Positions 1 through 8,324 of a stretch of 47,920 nt of DNA are shown piece after piece (position 1 is the stretch's first letter; every line of letters begins with the position of its first letter). Below the pieces are notes generated by a model. It ran no database searches and had not been told where the DNA came from. It was given only the letters and a program-made list of their open reading frames with translations. The DNA lies in assembly GCF_000478195.2 (NCBI RefSeq), contig NZ_AUZM01000049.1, positions 1-47,920 of the forward strand, written 5' to 3'. The DNA is from Lyngbya aestuarii BL J (GTDB lineage: Bacteria > Cyanobacteriota > Cyanobacteriia > Cyanobacteriales > Microcoleaceae). The position numbers were made by a program, and so were the translations under genes.

Positions 1-267
1 TAATTGAATTTAACGGGGAAGACAATCATGTTCATCTTCTTTTTCAGTACCATCGGTGACATTGCTTTAAGTAATTTGGTTAATAATCTCAAATCTGTAA
101 CGTCTCGAAAGCTTAGACAAGAATTTTCCGACCACTTAAATTCTTTTTACTGGAAAGATGTTTTATGGAATGGCTCTTACTTTGTTGCTAGTTGTGGTGG
201 AATAACTATTTCAACTCGGCGACAATATATCGAAAATCAGAACAAACCTAATTCCGATAAACCCTGA
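1..267 (+). pseudogene. tnpA: IS200/IS605 TnpA (Y1 HUH transposase), frameshifted and cut by the window edge
   Basis: This would encode the single-strand transposase that cleaves and joins IS ends through a tyrosine. From position 3 the third frame reads IEFNGEDNHVHLLFQYH, which contains the family HUH motif (His-Val-His at 27-35). That frame hits TGA at 54-56. The match continues in the first frame from about 58 as DIALSNLVNNLKSVTSR and ends with the catalytic-tyrosine motif YIENQ before TGA at 265-267. Removing one base near 53-55 rejoins both halves (QYHRDIALSNL), so a +1 frameshift has inactivated the gene. The N-terminus lies outside the window. Confidence 0.85.
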
Positions 268-278
268 CCGCAATTCAT

Positions 279-308
279 CTCACGCTGCTCTGTCGGGTCA
301 GACGTGGG
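279..308 (+). repeat. IS200/IS605 right-end hairpin
   Basis: An imperfect palindrome starts 12 bases after the tnpA stop. CTCACG (279-284) pairs with CGTGGG (303-308, one G-T pair), and TCTG (289-292) pairs with CAGA (299-302), leaving a CTGC bulge on the 5' side. Subterminal hairpins like this are recognised by TnpA. The position right after the transposase gene supports the assignment. Confidence 0.55.
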
Positions 309-345
309 GCTTCTTGGGGAAGAAGCTAAATCCCCATAAAAATTG

Positions 346-370
346 TTCCCTAGCTGAGAAAACTAGGGAA
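346..370 (-). terminator. Rho-independent terminator of the leftward nifJ/DHOD-like unit
   Basis: TTCCCTAG (346-353) and CTAGGGAA (363-370) form a perfect 8-bp stem with a 9-base loop. Read leftward, the hairpin lies about 10 bases after the stop of the dihydroorotate-dehydrogenase-like gene and is followed by CAATTTTTA. Confidence 0.7.
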
Positions 371-381
371 AAAACTTTATA

Positions 382-1392
382 TTAGATGATACTTCGTTCA
401 GGACGATAAGAAGTAATCGCTTTCATGTATTGAGCGCGTTCATAAGCTGATTTATCTTCACAATGGAGTTGAGACATCGACCCTTGCATCTGTTTAACAG
501 ACTCATATTCTTTCTCCTCCATCCAGCTTTTGATCTCAATTTCCATCGTCTGAAGGTAGGGAATTCCATGTCGTAATAACGCCGAACAAACATGAGTGAC
601 TTTTGCCCCTGCCATTAACAATTTTATCGCATCTCGACCCCGTTGAACGCCACTGGTTGAGGCTAAATCTGCGTTAATTCGACCATATAAAATTGCTATC
701 CACCGCATCGGTAAACGCAAAGCTTGAGCATTGCTTAAAATCGAACCTGGTTCAACTTCTAATTCCTCGGGATTAATATCCGGTTGCAAGAAACGATTAA
801 ATAAAACTAACCCATCCGCCCCGGCTTCATCTAACTGTTTTGCCATGTTTGCCATATTGCTAAAAAACGGACTGAGTTTCACTGTAACGGGAATACTCAC
901 TTCCGCTTTCACTTCTCGCAAAGTATCAATATAATTCTGTTCAACTTGCGCTCCACTCATGTTAAAATCAGTGGGAACGTAGTAAATATTCAGTTCAATG
1001 GCATCGGCTCCGGCATCTTGTATAAGTTTGGCATATTCCACCCAACCGCCCGCAGAAAAGCCATTTAAACTGGCAATAATTGGAATTTGAACCGCTTGTT
1101 TAGCTTGGCGAATATGTTCTAAATAAAGTTCGGGGCCAACATGAAATTCATCGGGTTCAGGAAAGTAAGTTAACGCTTCTGCAAAACTTTCGGTACCGTA
1201 TTCTAGATGATGTTGAAGTTCAAATTTTTCGCGTAATAATTGTTCTTCAAACAGTGAATGCAACCCCACCGCACCCGCCCCGGCATCTTCGAGGCGTTTA
1301 ATATTATCAATATCTTCTGATAGGGGGGCTGCCGCAGACGGAACGAGAGGGGAACGTAAATTTAAGCCTAAATAGGTTGTCGTTATATCCAT
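382..1392 (-). CDS. Dihydroorotate dehydrogenase-like flavoprotein next to nifJ
   Basis: A 336-residue TIM-barrel protein of the dihydroorotate dehydrogenase superfamily. I chose the ATG at 1390-1392 over the in-frame TTG at 1407 because GGAG lies 9 bases before the ATG. Visible features are the N-terminal TTYLGLNLRSPLVPSAAAPL strand, the barrel segments IPIIASLNG, GADAIELNIYY and IPVTVKLSPF, and a glycine-rich C-terminal part (LLMAGAKVTHVCSALLRHG) where FMN phosphate would bind. The canonical class 1 active-site motif NxSCPN is replaced by NIYY, so the usual Cys base is absent. A role in pyrimidine synthesis is therefore doubtful. It follows nifJ on the same strand after 91 bases. The family is often found beside pyruvate:ferredoxin oxidoreductase genes, which suggests a redox partner or accessory role (inference). 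Confidence 0.85.
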   Translation of the reverse strand: MDITTTYLGLNLRSPLVPSAAAPLSEDIDNIKRLEDAGAGAVGLHSLFEEQLLREKFELQHHLEYGTESFAEALTYFPEPDEFHVGPELYLEHIRQAKQAVQIPIIASLNGFSAGGWVEYAKLIQDAGADAIELNIYYVPTDFNMSGAQVEQNYIDTLREVKAEVSIPVTVKLSPFFSNMANMAKQLDEAGADGLVLFNRFLQPDINPEELEVEPGSILSNAQALRLPMRWIAILYGRINADLASTSGVQRGRDAIKLLMAGAKVTHVCSALLRHGIPYLQTMEIEIKSWMEEKEYESVKQMQGSMSQLHCEDKSAYERAQYMKAITSYRPERSII

Positions 1393-1442
1393 TGTTTTTG
1401 TCTCCAAATATTGAAAGTCGAGGCACGCTCAAAAGATTTTAT

Positions 1443-1470
1443 CCCCCCTAACTGGGCTAAGAAAGGGGGG
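1443..1470. terminator. C/G-rich hairpin between nifJ and the DHOD-like gene
   Basis: CCCCCCT (1443-1449) pairs with AGGGGGG (1464-1470) across a 14-base loop, with A/T-rich flanks on both sides, including TTTT on the right. On the leftward transcript it lies 13 bases past the nifJ stop. It may end most nifJ transcripts or protect the nifJ mRNA 3' end, which would set a lower level for the downstream gene. Confidence 0.5.
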
Positions 1471-1483
1471 TTTTATTTAAGAA

Positions 1484-4400
1484 TTAGGCTTCGGAAGTGG
1501 GTTTAACTCCGGCCGGGGTTTGCACTTGTTCTTCGTCGTTACCGTTATCAGAATCACCGTTTATTTCCGGCGAACGATTGGCTAAATATTGATACATTTC
1601 CCAACGAGTATTAACATCTTTTTGGGCTTGTTGCATTAACTTTTTAGCGTCCTCTGGTTTGCTCTTGGTTAACATCTTGAAACGGTTTTCTTGATACATC
1701 GAAACTTCTACGGGTTTCTTCGGCGATCGCGAATCAAGTTGCAACGGATTTTTACCTTGTTCTGCGAGTTCTGGATGATAACGATACAACAACCAACGAC
1801 CACTTTCAACAATCTCTTTTTGCAGGTTCATGGCAGTCATCATATTAATCCCATGAGCAATACAATGAGAGTAGGCAATAATTAATGATGGCCCGTCATA
1901 AGCTTCGGCTTCTAAGAAAGCTTTTAAAGTGTGTTCATCTCGCGCCCCCATCGCCACACTCGCCACATAAACATTACCGTAAGTCATGGCAATTAAGCCT
2001 AAATCTTTCTTCGGTGCAGGTTTACCCCCGGCGGCAAATTTCGCCACCGCAGCGCGAGGTGTAGACTTAGAAGATTGACCTCCGGTATTAGAATAAACCT
2101 CGGTATCCATCACTAAAATATTGACATTTCGACCACTAGCTATGACATGATCGACACCGCCATAGCCAATATCATAAGCCCAACCATCCCCACCGAAAAT
2201 CCAAACCGATTTTTTCACTAAATAATCAGCCACACTGACTAATTGTTGAGCATCGGGATCATCAACACCTCGCAGAGATTGTTTGAGTTGGGCGACGAGT
2301 TCCCGTTGTTCCCAAATATCGGCTTCTGATTTTTGCGGGTTGCTGAGAATTTGTGAGACTAAATTATCGCCAATCATTCCGCCTAATTTCTGCAATAATT
2401 CTGTGGCAAAAGCGGCGTGTTTGTCAATCGAAAGTCGGAACCCAAAACCAAATTCGGCGTTATCTTCAAACAAACTATTCGACCAAGCAGGCCCCCGTCC
2501 TTCGGCGTTTGTGGTGTAGGGTGTGGTGGGTAAATTTCCGCCGTAAATAGATGAACACCCTGTGGCATTTGCGATGATCATGCGATCGCCAAATAACTGG
2601 GTTGCTAGCTTAATATAAGGCGTTTCTCCGCAACCTGCACAAGCCCCAGAGAACTCAAATAACGGTTCTTGCCATTGTTGTTGACGAATGCGATCAACGT
2701 GCAGTTGACGGCGATCTGGGTTGGGTAAGTTGAGGAAGAAATCCCAATTTTCTCGTTCTTGTTCCCGCAGGGGAAGTTGGGGTTCCATATTAATCGCTTT
2801 GCGGGATGCCATCGATTTGTTTTTCGCCGGACAAATATCGACACAAATTCCGCATCCGGTACAATCTTCTGGGGCGACTTGAATGGTAAATTTTTGACCC
2901 GAATATTCCTTATCTTTAACTTTCGTAGATTTAAAGGTTTCCGGCGCCGTTTCTAATTCTTTTTCCTCATAAACTTTACCCCGAATTACCGCATGAGGAC
3001 AAACCATAATACACTTACCACACTGGATGCAAACATCGGGGTCCCAAACAGGTATTTCTTGGGCGACGTTGCGTTTTTCCCATTTTGTAGTTCCGGTTGG
3101 ATAGGTACCGTCGCAGGGTAAAGAACTTACGGGTAATTCATCGCCTTTTCCGGAAATGATTGCCCCTTCAATATCCTGAACAAATCGGGGCGCATTAACA
3201 GGAATTGGCGGTAAACGATGCAAATCGCTATTAACTTCACTGACGTTAACTTCGTGCAGATTGGCTAAGGTATTCTCTACGGCTTGAATATTCATGCGAA
3301 CAATTTCCGCGCCTTTTTTGCCGTAGGTTTTTTCGATGGTTTTCTTGATTTTGGCGATCGCTTCTTCTCGGGGTAAAACACCCGCCAGGGCAAAGAAACA
3401 GGTTTGCATGATGGTATTGATCCGCCGTCCCATCCCACTTTCTCGGGCAACGGTATCGGCATCAATCACGTAGAATTTTAACTCTTTGCGAACGATTTCT
3501 TCCTGCATTTCTATGGGTAATTTACCCCAAACTTCTTCGGGACTGTAGGGACTGTTTAACAGGAAAGTTGAACCGTTTGCCGCAGATTTAAGAACGTCTA
3601 ATTTTTCTACAAACGTCCATTGATGACAGCCGATAAAGTTGGCTTGAGAAATTAAATAAGTGGAACGAATGGGGTTCGGGCCGAAACGTAAGTGAGAAAT
3701 TGTCACCGCCCCGGATTTTTTTGAGTCGTAAACAAAATAACCTTGGGCGTAGTTGTCGGTATCGTTGCCAATAATTTTAATTGAGTTTTTATTCGCCCCA
3801 ACAGTACCGTCAGAACCCAACCCATAAAACATCGCCCGAACAACGTTATCGGGTTCGATAGAATATTCGGGTTCAAAGGGAAGGGAAGTTAAACTAACAT
3901 CATCGTTAATTCCAACGGTGAAGTGATTTTTGAGTTTTCCTTGAGCCAGGTGATCAAATACGCCTTTGATCATTGCCGGAGTAAACTCTTTCGAGGATAA
4001 ACCATAGCGTCCGCCAATGAGTTTCGGAAGTTGTCCGTCCCAAGCTTCCATGAAAGCGGTAACAACATCTAAATAAAGCGGTTCACCGCCTGCGCCCGGT
4101 TCTTTGGTGCGGTCTAAAACGGCAATACTTTTAACGGTTTTGGGGATGGCTTCGACGAAATATTGGTTATCCCAGGGGCGATACAACCGCACTTTTAACA
4201 CCCCAACTTTTTCGTTTTGGGCTGTTAGGAAATCAACGGTTTCGTGAACGGTTTCGCAACCGGAACCCATGAGGATAATGATCTGTTCGGCATCGGGCGC
4301 ACCGTGATATTCAAACAGTTTGTAATGCCGTCCGGTGAGTTCTCCCACTTGATCCATTGCGTGTTGAACCATTGCCGGACAAGCGGTATAGAATGAATTC

Positions 4401-5098
4401 ACCGTTTCTCGGGCTTGGAAGTAAACATCGGGGTTTTGGGCGGTTCCTCGTAATACGGGGGCATCGGGGGTTAAGGCACGGGCGCGATGTTCATAAACGT
4501 ATTTGTCGTCAATGACTGAACGCAACACCGACTCATCAAGGGTTTCGATTTTTTGGACTTCGTGGGAGGTGCGGAACCCGTCGAAGAAATGGACAAAGGG
4601 AAGGCGAGACTCTAGGGTAGCGGCTTGGGCAATTAAGGCAAAATCATGGGCTTCTTGGACGGAGGCCGAACACAACATCGCAAACCCTGTTGCCCGGGCA
4701 GCCATGACGTCGCTATGATCGCCAAAAATGGAGAGGCCTTGGGCGGCTAGACTACGTGCGGCAACGTGGATCACACAGCTTGTCAGTTCTCCAGCGATTT
4801 TATACATATTCGGGATCATTAACAATAATCCCTGAGATGCGGTGAAGGTGGTGGTCAGAGAACCCGCTTGTAAGGCCCCATGCACCGCCCCGGCTGCACC
4901 CCCTTCGCTTTGCATTTCCACCACTGACGGAATGCTTCCCCAGAGGTTCGGTTGGGCTTCGGACATCCAAGCATCTGACCATTCTCCCATCGGTGAGGAG
5001 GGGGTGATCGGGTAAATGGCAATCACTTCGTTGAGACGGTACGCAACACGGGCGACTGCTTCGTTTCCGTCGAGGGTTGCATAGGTTTTTGTGTTCAT
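1484..5098 (-). CDS. nifJ: Pyruvate:ferredoxin/flavodoxin oxidoreductase (PFOR)
   Basis: This enzyme oxidises pyruvate to acetyl-CoA and CO2 and reduces ferredoxin or flavodoxin, using thiamine diphosphate and three [4Fe-4S] clusters. The 1204 residues fit the single-chain PFOR family. The N-terminal domain begins with the pyruvate/TPP signature (DGNEAVARVAY, YPITPSSPMGEW). Two ferredoxin motifs lie near residues 690 (CIQCGKCIMVCP) and 744 (CTGCGICVDICP). The C-terminal TPP domain starts near 816 (GACAGCGETPYIKL) and carries the remaining cluster cysteines and GGDGWAYDIGYGG. The start has GAGG 8 bases upstream of the ATG. No nif genes are nearby. The adjacent divergent hox operon suggests use in dark or anaerobic fermentation rather than nitrogen fixation (inference). 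Confidence 0.97.
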   Translation of the reverse strand: MNTKTYATLDGNEAVARVAYRLNEVIAIYPITPSSPMGEWSDAWMSEAQPNLWGSIPSVVEMQSEGGAAGAVHGALQAGSLTTTFTASQGLLLMIPNMYKIAGELTSCVIHVAARSLAAQGLSIFGDHSDVMAARATGFAMLCSASVQEAHDFALIAQAATLESRLPFVHFFDGFRTSHEVQKIETLDESVLRSVIDDKYVYEHRARALTPDAPVLRGTAQNPDVYFQARETVNSFYTACPAMVQHAMDQVGELTGRHYKLFEYHGAPDAEQIIILMGSGCETVHETVDFLTAQNEKVGVLKVRLYRPWDNQYFVEAIPKTVKSIAVLDRTKEPGAGGEPLYLDVVTAFMEAWDGQLPKLIGGRYGLSSKEFTPAMIKGVFDHLAQGKLKNHFTVGINDDVSLTSLPFEPEYSIEPDNVVRAMFYGLGSDGTVGANKNSIKIIGNDTDNYAQGYFVYDSKKSGAVTISHLRFGPNPIRSTYLISQANFIGCHQWTFVEKLDVLKSAANGSTFLLNSPYSPEEVWGKLPIEMQEEIVRKELKFYVIDADTVARESGMGRRINTIMQTCFFALAGVLPREEAIAKIKKTIEKTYGKKGAEIVRMNIQAVENTLANLHEVNVSEVNSDLHRLPPIPVNAPRFVQDIEGAIISGKGDELPVSSLPCDGTYPTGTTKWEKRNVAQEIPVWDPDVCIQCGKCIMVCPHAVIRGKVYEEKELETAPETFKSTKVKDKEYSGQKFTIQVAPEDCTGCGICVDICPAKNKSMASRKAINMEPQLPLREQERENWDFFLNLPNPDRRQLHVDRIRQQQWQEPLFEFSGACAGCGETPYIKLATQLFGDRMIIANATGCSSIYGGNLPTTPYTTNAEGRGPAWSNSLFEDNAEFGFGFRLSIDKHAAFATELLQKLGGMIGDNLVSQILSNPQKSEADIWEQRELVAQLKQSLRGVDDPDAQQLVSVADYLVKKSVWIFGGDGWAYDIGYGGVDHVIASGRNVNILVMDTEVYSNTGGQSSKSTPRAAVAKFAAGGKPAPKKDLGLIAMTYGNVYVASVAMGARDEHTLKAFLEAEAYDGPSLIIAYSHCIAHGINMMTAMNLQKEIVESGRWLLYRYHPELAEQGKNPLQLDSRSPKKPVEVSMYQENRFKMLTKSKPEDAKKLMQQAQKDVNTRWEMYQYLANRSPEINGDSDNGNDEEQVQTPAGVKPTSEA

Positions 5099-5328
5099 TT
5101 GGATTTCCTCTCAATGCTGCGGTTATCAGCAGATTAACGACTGATTAAAATGACTTCGTTTGATGCGACTGTATGGGGTTAAGGTTAAGGGTTTTCCTTT
5201 CTGTTATTAAACCTGCAAAAAATCTCATCCAATTTTACGACTCACGGCAATCATTGCTGTGTTGTGTTGAGTTCCTCAATATCAATTATAAACGGTTCTA
5301 TATTCTTTAATCAACGGTTAAAAATTTA

Positions 5329-5354
5329 GGGTTAAGTTGTCGGGTTAAGTTGTC
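5329..5354. repeat. Tandem 13-bp direct repeat, possible operator
   Basis: GGGTTAAGTTGTC occurs twice back to back (5329-5341 and 5342-5354) without a mismatch, about 230 bp upstream of the nifJ start. The repeat spacing of 13 bp would place two protein molecules on different faces of the helix. Its core GGTTAA also recurs near 5177-5190, closer to nifJ. A regulator-binding role is inference. Confidence 0.6.
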
Positions 5355-5874
5355 TGTTTCCCTTAAAAATTTACTCTGTTGATTCTGGGTTGGCGTTTAT
5401 AGCCTGTTTTTGTTTTCTGATCTTGGCTTTCACACCAGAGTCTGATCGTTACCCCCATTTTCACTTGTTGAGCGGGTTGGTGAGCAGATTTGACATTTTA
5501 ACGGGGACAACCTCCGATCTGGTCTTCTATGTTGATCTTCCAATAGATGTTCTGAAAAGGGATCGGCTCTTAATGTTTTTTAATACTTTGTGACTTTCTG
5601 TTGCTTTTTTCCAGCCGAGAACTTGAATCTAGGATTGGATTCGGGGGATTTTTCAGAAGATTTCTCCAGTCATAGCCACGTCTTTTTGTAAATAAACGAT
5701 GATCTTACCACTCAATTTAATCGATTGACGGGTTAGATGTCTATTCAGCAGTAATTCTTAACAAACTTTGGGGACTGAATTTTAGAATAAATTTAACAAT
5801 TGCGGACAAAATATTCCGATATAGTTAAAATTAGAAATTGAACCCTAACTAGAGGTTGGTTAACAAATTTACAT

Positions 5875-5894
5875 AAACAACCGTGCTGTTGTTT
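5875..5894. promoter_or_regulatory. Inverted repeat upstream of hoxE
   Basis: AAACAAC (5875-5881) and GTTGTTT (5888-5894) form a perfect 7-bp inverted repeat with a 6-base centre, 120 bases upstream of hoxE. This could be a dimeric regulator site or a leader hairpin. Nothing in the sequence decides between them. Confidence 0.35.
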
Positions 5895-6014
5895 TGAACA
5901 AGTTTGAATTGTCTTGTTGATCGTTAAAATTCCCTCAACGGTGTGAACAGTCAAAGATAGAAAGAACAGACCCTTCAACACCGAGAAGCAACGGAAATTG
6001 TCACCAAAAGAACT

Positions 6015-6545
6015 ATGCAATCTTCGACAAAAAAACCCCCTGCATCGGGACAAACCCCAAATTCATCAACTCATCCGAGTGGCGATAAGCGCTTTAAGGT
6101 CTTAGATGTCACCATGAAACGCAGCCAATATCGTCAAGATGCCCTAATTGAAGTGCTACACAAAGCCCAAGAAGCTTTCGGGTATCTCGAAGATGACGTG
6201 TTAATGTACATCGCCCGTAACCTGAAACTGCCCCTCAGTAAAGTCTACGGCGTCGCCACCTTTTATCATCTATTTTCCCTCAAACCCGCAGGCCGTCATA
6301 ACTGCGTCATCTGTATGGGGACAGCTTGTTACGTCAGAGGCGGTGACAAAGTGTTAGCCGCCCTCGAAGAACATACCGGAGTTCATTCAGGAGAAACCAC
6401 CCCAGACGGTTTAGTTTCCCTGGTAACAGCCCGTTGTGTCGGGGCTTGTGGAATTGCCCCCGTTGTGGTCTATGACGGCAAAATGGCACCCCAACAAACC
6501 GCAGAATCTTCGGTTGAAAAAATCAAGGAATGGCAAGCGGAATAG
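6015..6545 (+). CDS. hoxE: Bidirectional [NiFe]-hydrogenase diaphorase subunit HoxE
   Basis: HoxE is the thioredoxin-fold [2Fe-2S] subunit, homologous to NuoE, that links the cyanobacterial diaphorase HoxEFU to its electron partners in the cytoplasm. The 176-residue protein has the four-cysteine cluster pattern CMGTACYVRGG and CVGACGIAPV in its second half, and the segment GVATFYHLFSLKP typical of the NuoE family. The proline/serine-rich N-terminus followed by HPSGDKRFKVLD agrees with other cyanobacterial HoxE starts, so I kept the first ATG although no clear ribosome site precedes it. It is the first gene of the hox operon, with 130 bases to the hoxF ATG. Confidence 0.95.
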   Translation: MQSSTKKPPASGQTPNSSTHPSGDKRFKVLDVTMKRSQYRQDALIEVLHKAQEAFGYLEDDVLMYIARNLKLPLSKVYGVATFYHLFSLKPAGRHNCVICMGTACYVRGGDKVLAALEEHTGVHSGETTPDGLVSLVTARCVGACGIAPVVVYDGKMAPQQTAESSVEKIKEWQAE

Positions 6546-6626
6546 GGAACAGGTAAGAGGCAAAAGCAAAGATTCATAATTCATCACTTTTGACTTCTTT
6601 CCTTCTGAACTTCTAATAAAAAACAG

Positions 6627-6650
6627 TTGGGTTTTTCAAGTTCAACCCAA
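6627..6650 (+). promoter_or_regulatory. Hairpin in the hoxE-hoxF spacer
   Basis: TTGGGTT (6627-6633) and AACCCAA (6644-6650) form a 7-bp stem with a 10-base loop, ending 25 bases before the hoxF ATG and just ahead of the AGAAGAGA ribosome site. It lacks a T-run, so it is more likely an mRNA stability or translation element than a terminator. Confidence 0.35.
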
Positions 6651-6675
6651 GTTAAATTTGAGAGAAGAGAACACT

Positions 6676-8292
6676 ATGGAACTTAACGATCTATTAGAAC
6701 TCGCCGAACAAGAACGTCAATCCCTCAAAAGTATTCGCATTCTTTGTTGTACGTCTACAGGTTGTCAAGCCGCCAATTCTTTAGCCGTTAAAAAAGAAAT
6801 GGAACAGGCCGTTAAAAAAGCCGGACTCCAAGATAAAGTGCAGGTGGTTGGCGTGGGTTGTATGGGATTTTGTGGAAAAGGCCCGATTGTCGAAGTCGAA
6901 CCCGAAGGCTTACAATATGAAATTGTTAAACCGGAAGTTGCCGCTTCAATTATTGAGGGTTTAAATGGGGGAGAAGTTAAAGCGACACCCGGCGATCCCA
7001 AACATCCATTTTTCAGCCGTCAACTGTTAGTGGTTCGAGATAATAGCGGCAAAATTGACCCCGAAAAAATAGGCGAATATTTAGGTGTTGGTGGTTATCA
7101 AGCCCTGCATCACGCCATCTATGAAATGACCCCGGAAGATGTGGTTGCAGAAATCACAAAATCGGGTTTGAGAGGACGGGGCGGCGCCGGTTATCCGACG
7201 GGTTTAAAATGGGCAACGGTGGCGAAAATGCCCCCCGGACAAAAGTATGTGATTTGTAACGCTGACGAAGGTGATCCGGGCGCTTTTATGGATCGCAGTG
7301 TGCTTGAAAGTGATCCGCATCGGATTTTAGAAGGCATGGCGATCGCAGGCTATGCTGTTGGTGCAACTCAAGGATATATTTATGTTCGGGCAGAATATCC
7401 GTTAGCGATTTCTCGTCTCCAAAAAGCCATCCAACAAGCCAAACGTCAAAACATTTTAGGCACCCAAATTTTCGGATCGCCCGTTGATTTTACCGTCGAT
7501 ATTCGCGTCGGTGCCGGCGCGTTTGTTTGCGGGGAAGAAACCGCTTTAATTGCTTCCATTGATGGAAATCGAGGCGTACCTCGTCCCCGTCCTCCTTATC
7601 CTGCTGTTTCAGGGTTGTGGGGAGAACCGACATTAATTAACAACGTTGAAACATTGGCAAATATTGCCCCAATTATCCGTAAAGGTGCCGATTGGTTTGC
7701 TAGTATTGGCACCGAAAAAAGCAAAGGCACCAAAATATTCTCTCTAACGGGTAAAATAAGAAATACGGGATTAATTGAAGTTCCAATGGGAATTAGTCTC
7801 CGAGAAATTGTAGAAGAAATGGGCGGAGGAGTTCCCGATGGAGAAGTTAAAGCCGTACAAACAGGAGGGCCGTCAGGCGGTTGTATTCCGGTACATTTGT
7901 TAGATACACCTGTCGATTATGAATCTTTAACAAAATTAGGTTCAATGATGGGTTCGGGCGGTATGGTGGTGATGGATCAAGGCACTAGCATGATACAAGT
8001 GGCACAATTTTATATGGATTTTTGCCGCGAAGAAAGTTGTGGAAAATGTATTCCTTGTCGCGCCGGAACCGTACAAATGTATCAGCTTTTAACTAAACTG
8101 ATTAAAAAACAAGCCACCGCAGCAGACCTCGAAAAACTCAAAGAATTGTGTGAGATGGTAAAAGCTACAAGTTTGTGTGGATTAGGACAAACGGCACCGA
8201 ATCCGATTGTCAGTACCTTGCATTATTTTGAATCTGAATACACCGAATTATTGGTTTCTCAAGACGTTTCTAATAGCAAGGTTTTGGTTTAG
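6676..8292 (+). CDS. hoxF: Bidirectional hydrogenase diaphorase subunit HoxF (FMN, NAD(H) binding)
   Basis: HoxF is the catalytic diaphorase subunit that exchanges electrons between NAD(P)H and the Fe-S chain. From the ATG at 6676, preceded by AGAAGAGA, it has 538 residues; an upstream in-frame TTG at 6658 is less likely. An N-terminal [2Fe-2S] thioredoxin-like region ([18 protein letters not shown]) precedes the NuoF-like core. The FMN loop [14 protein letters not shown] lies near residue 166, the nucleotide site [19 protein letters not shown] near 279, and the [4Fe-4S] ligands [12 protein letters not shown] and LCGLGQ near 453 and 500. It sits between hoxE and hcp, with only 32 bases to the hcp start, so co-transcription is likely. 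Confidence 0.96.
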   Translation: MELNDLLELAEQERQSLKSIRILCCTSTGCQAANSLAVKKEMEQAVKKAGLQDKVQVVGVGCMGFCGKGPIVEVEPEGLQYEIVKPEVAASIIEGLNGGEVKATPGDPKHPFFSRQLLVVRDNSGKIDPEKIGEYLGVGGYQALHHAIYEMTPEDVVAEITKSGLRGRGGAGYPTGLKWATVAKMPPGQKYVICNADEGDPGAFMDRSVLESDPHRILEGMAIAGYAVGATQGYIYVRAEYPLAISRLQKAIQQAKRQNILGTQIFGSPVDFTVDIRVGAGAFVCGEETALIASIDGNRGVPRPRPPYPAVSGLWGEPTLINNVETLANIAPIIRKGADWFASIGTEKSKGTKIFSLTGKIRNTGLIEVPMGISLREIVEEMGGGVPDGEVKAVQTGGPSGGCIPVHLLDTPVDYESLTKLGSMMGSGGMVVMDQGTSMIQVAQFYMDFCREESCGKCIPCRAGTVQMYQLLTKLIKKQATAADLEKLKELCEMVKATSLCGLGQTAPNPIVSTLHYFESEYTELLVSQDVSNSKVLV

Positions 8293-8324
8293 TTAACCCG
8301 TTGAAGTTTCAAAGAGAATTAACC

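Larger units (their letters stand above)
1..320 (+). mobile_element. IS200/IS605-family element, right part only
   Basis: The left edge of the window holds the 3' part of an IS200/IS605-type element: a broken tnpA (1-267) followed by a subterminal hairpin (279-308) of the kind these elements use as their right end. No tnpB lies downstream, so it is IS200-like or a remnant. The outer boundary is not defined exactly because these elements make no target duplication. The next feature is the terminator of the leftward nifJ operon, so the element sits just behind that operon. Confidence 0.75.
5099..6014. promoter_or_regulatory. Divergent nifJ / hox control region (916 bp)
   Basis: No convincing gene lies in this unusually long spacer between divergent nifJ and hoxE, so it must hold the promoters of both units. 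It contains an exact 13-bp tandem repeat (5329-5354), a related GGTTAAGGTTAAGG run near 5177-5190, and an inverted repeat (5875-5894) upstream of hoxE. LexA and AbrB-like regulators control hox in other cyanobacteria. I could not identify a convincing match to a known binding site by eye. Short open frames here have no family resemblance. Confidence 0.6.

Noticed and set aside
1484-5098. NifJ as evidence for nitrogen fixation
   Set aside because: No nif structural or assembly genes are present in the window, and PFOR has a fermentative role in many non-fixing cyanobacteria.
4800-5114. 104-residue open frame overlapping the 5' end of nifJ in another frame
   Set aside because: It lies wholly within the strongly supported nifJ coding sequence, is Arg/Gly-rich as expected from frame shifting, and has no family features.
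5390-5593. 67-residue rightward open frame in the nifJ-hoxE spacer
   Set aside because: It starts with TTG, has no ribosome site and shows no recognisable family; the region is better explained as regulatory.
5793-6053. 86-residue leftward open frame overlapping the hoxE start
   Set aside because: It overlaps hoxE and its leader, is Cys/Phe-rich by chance composition, and has no start context.
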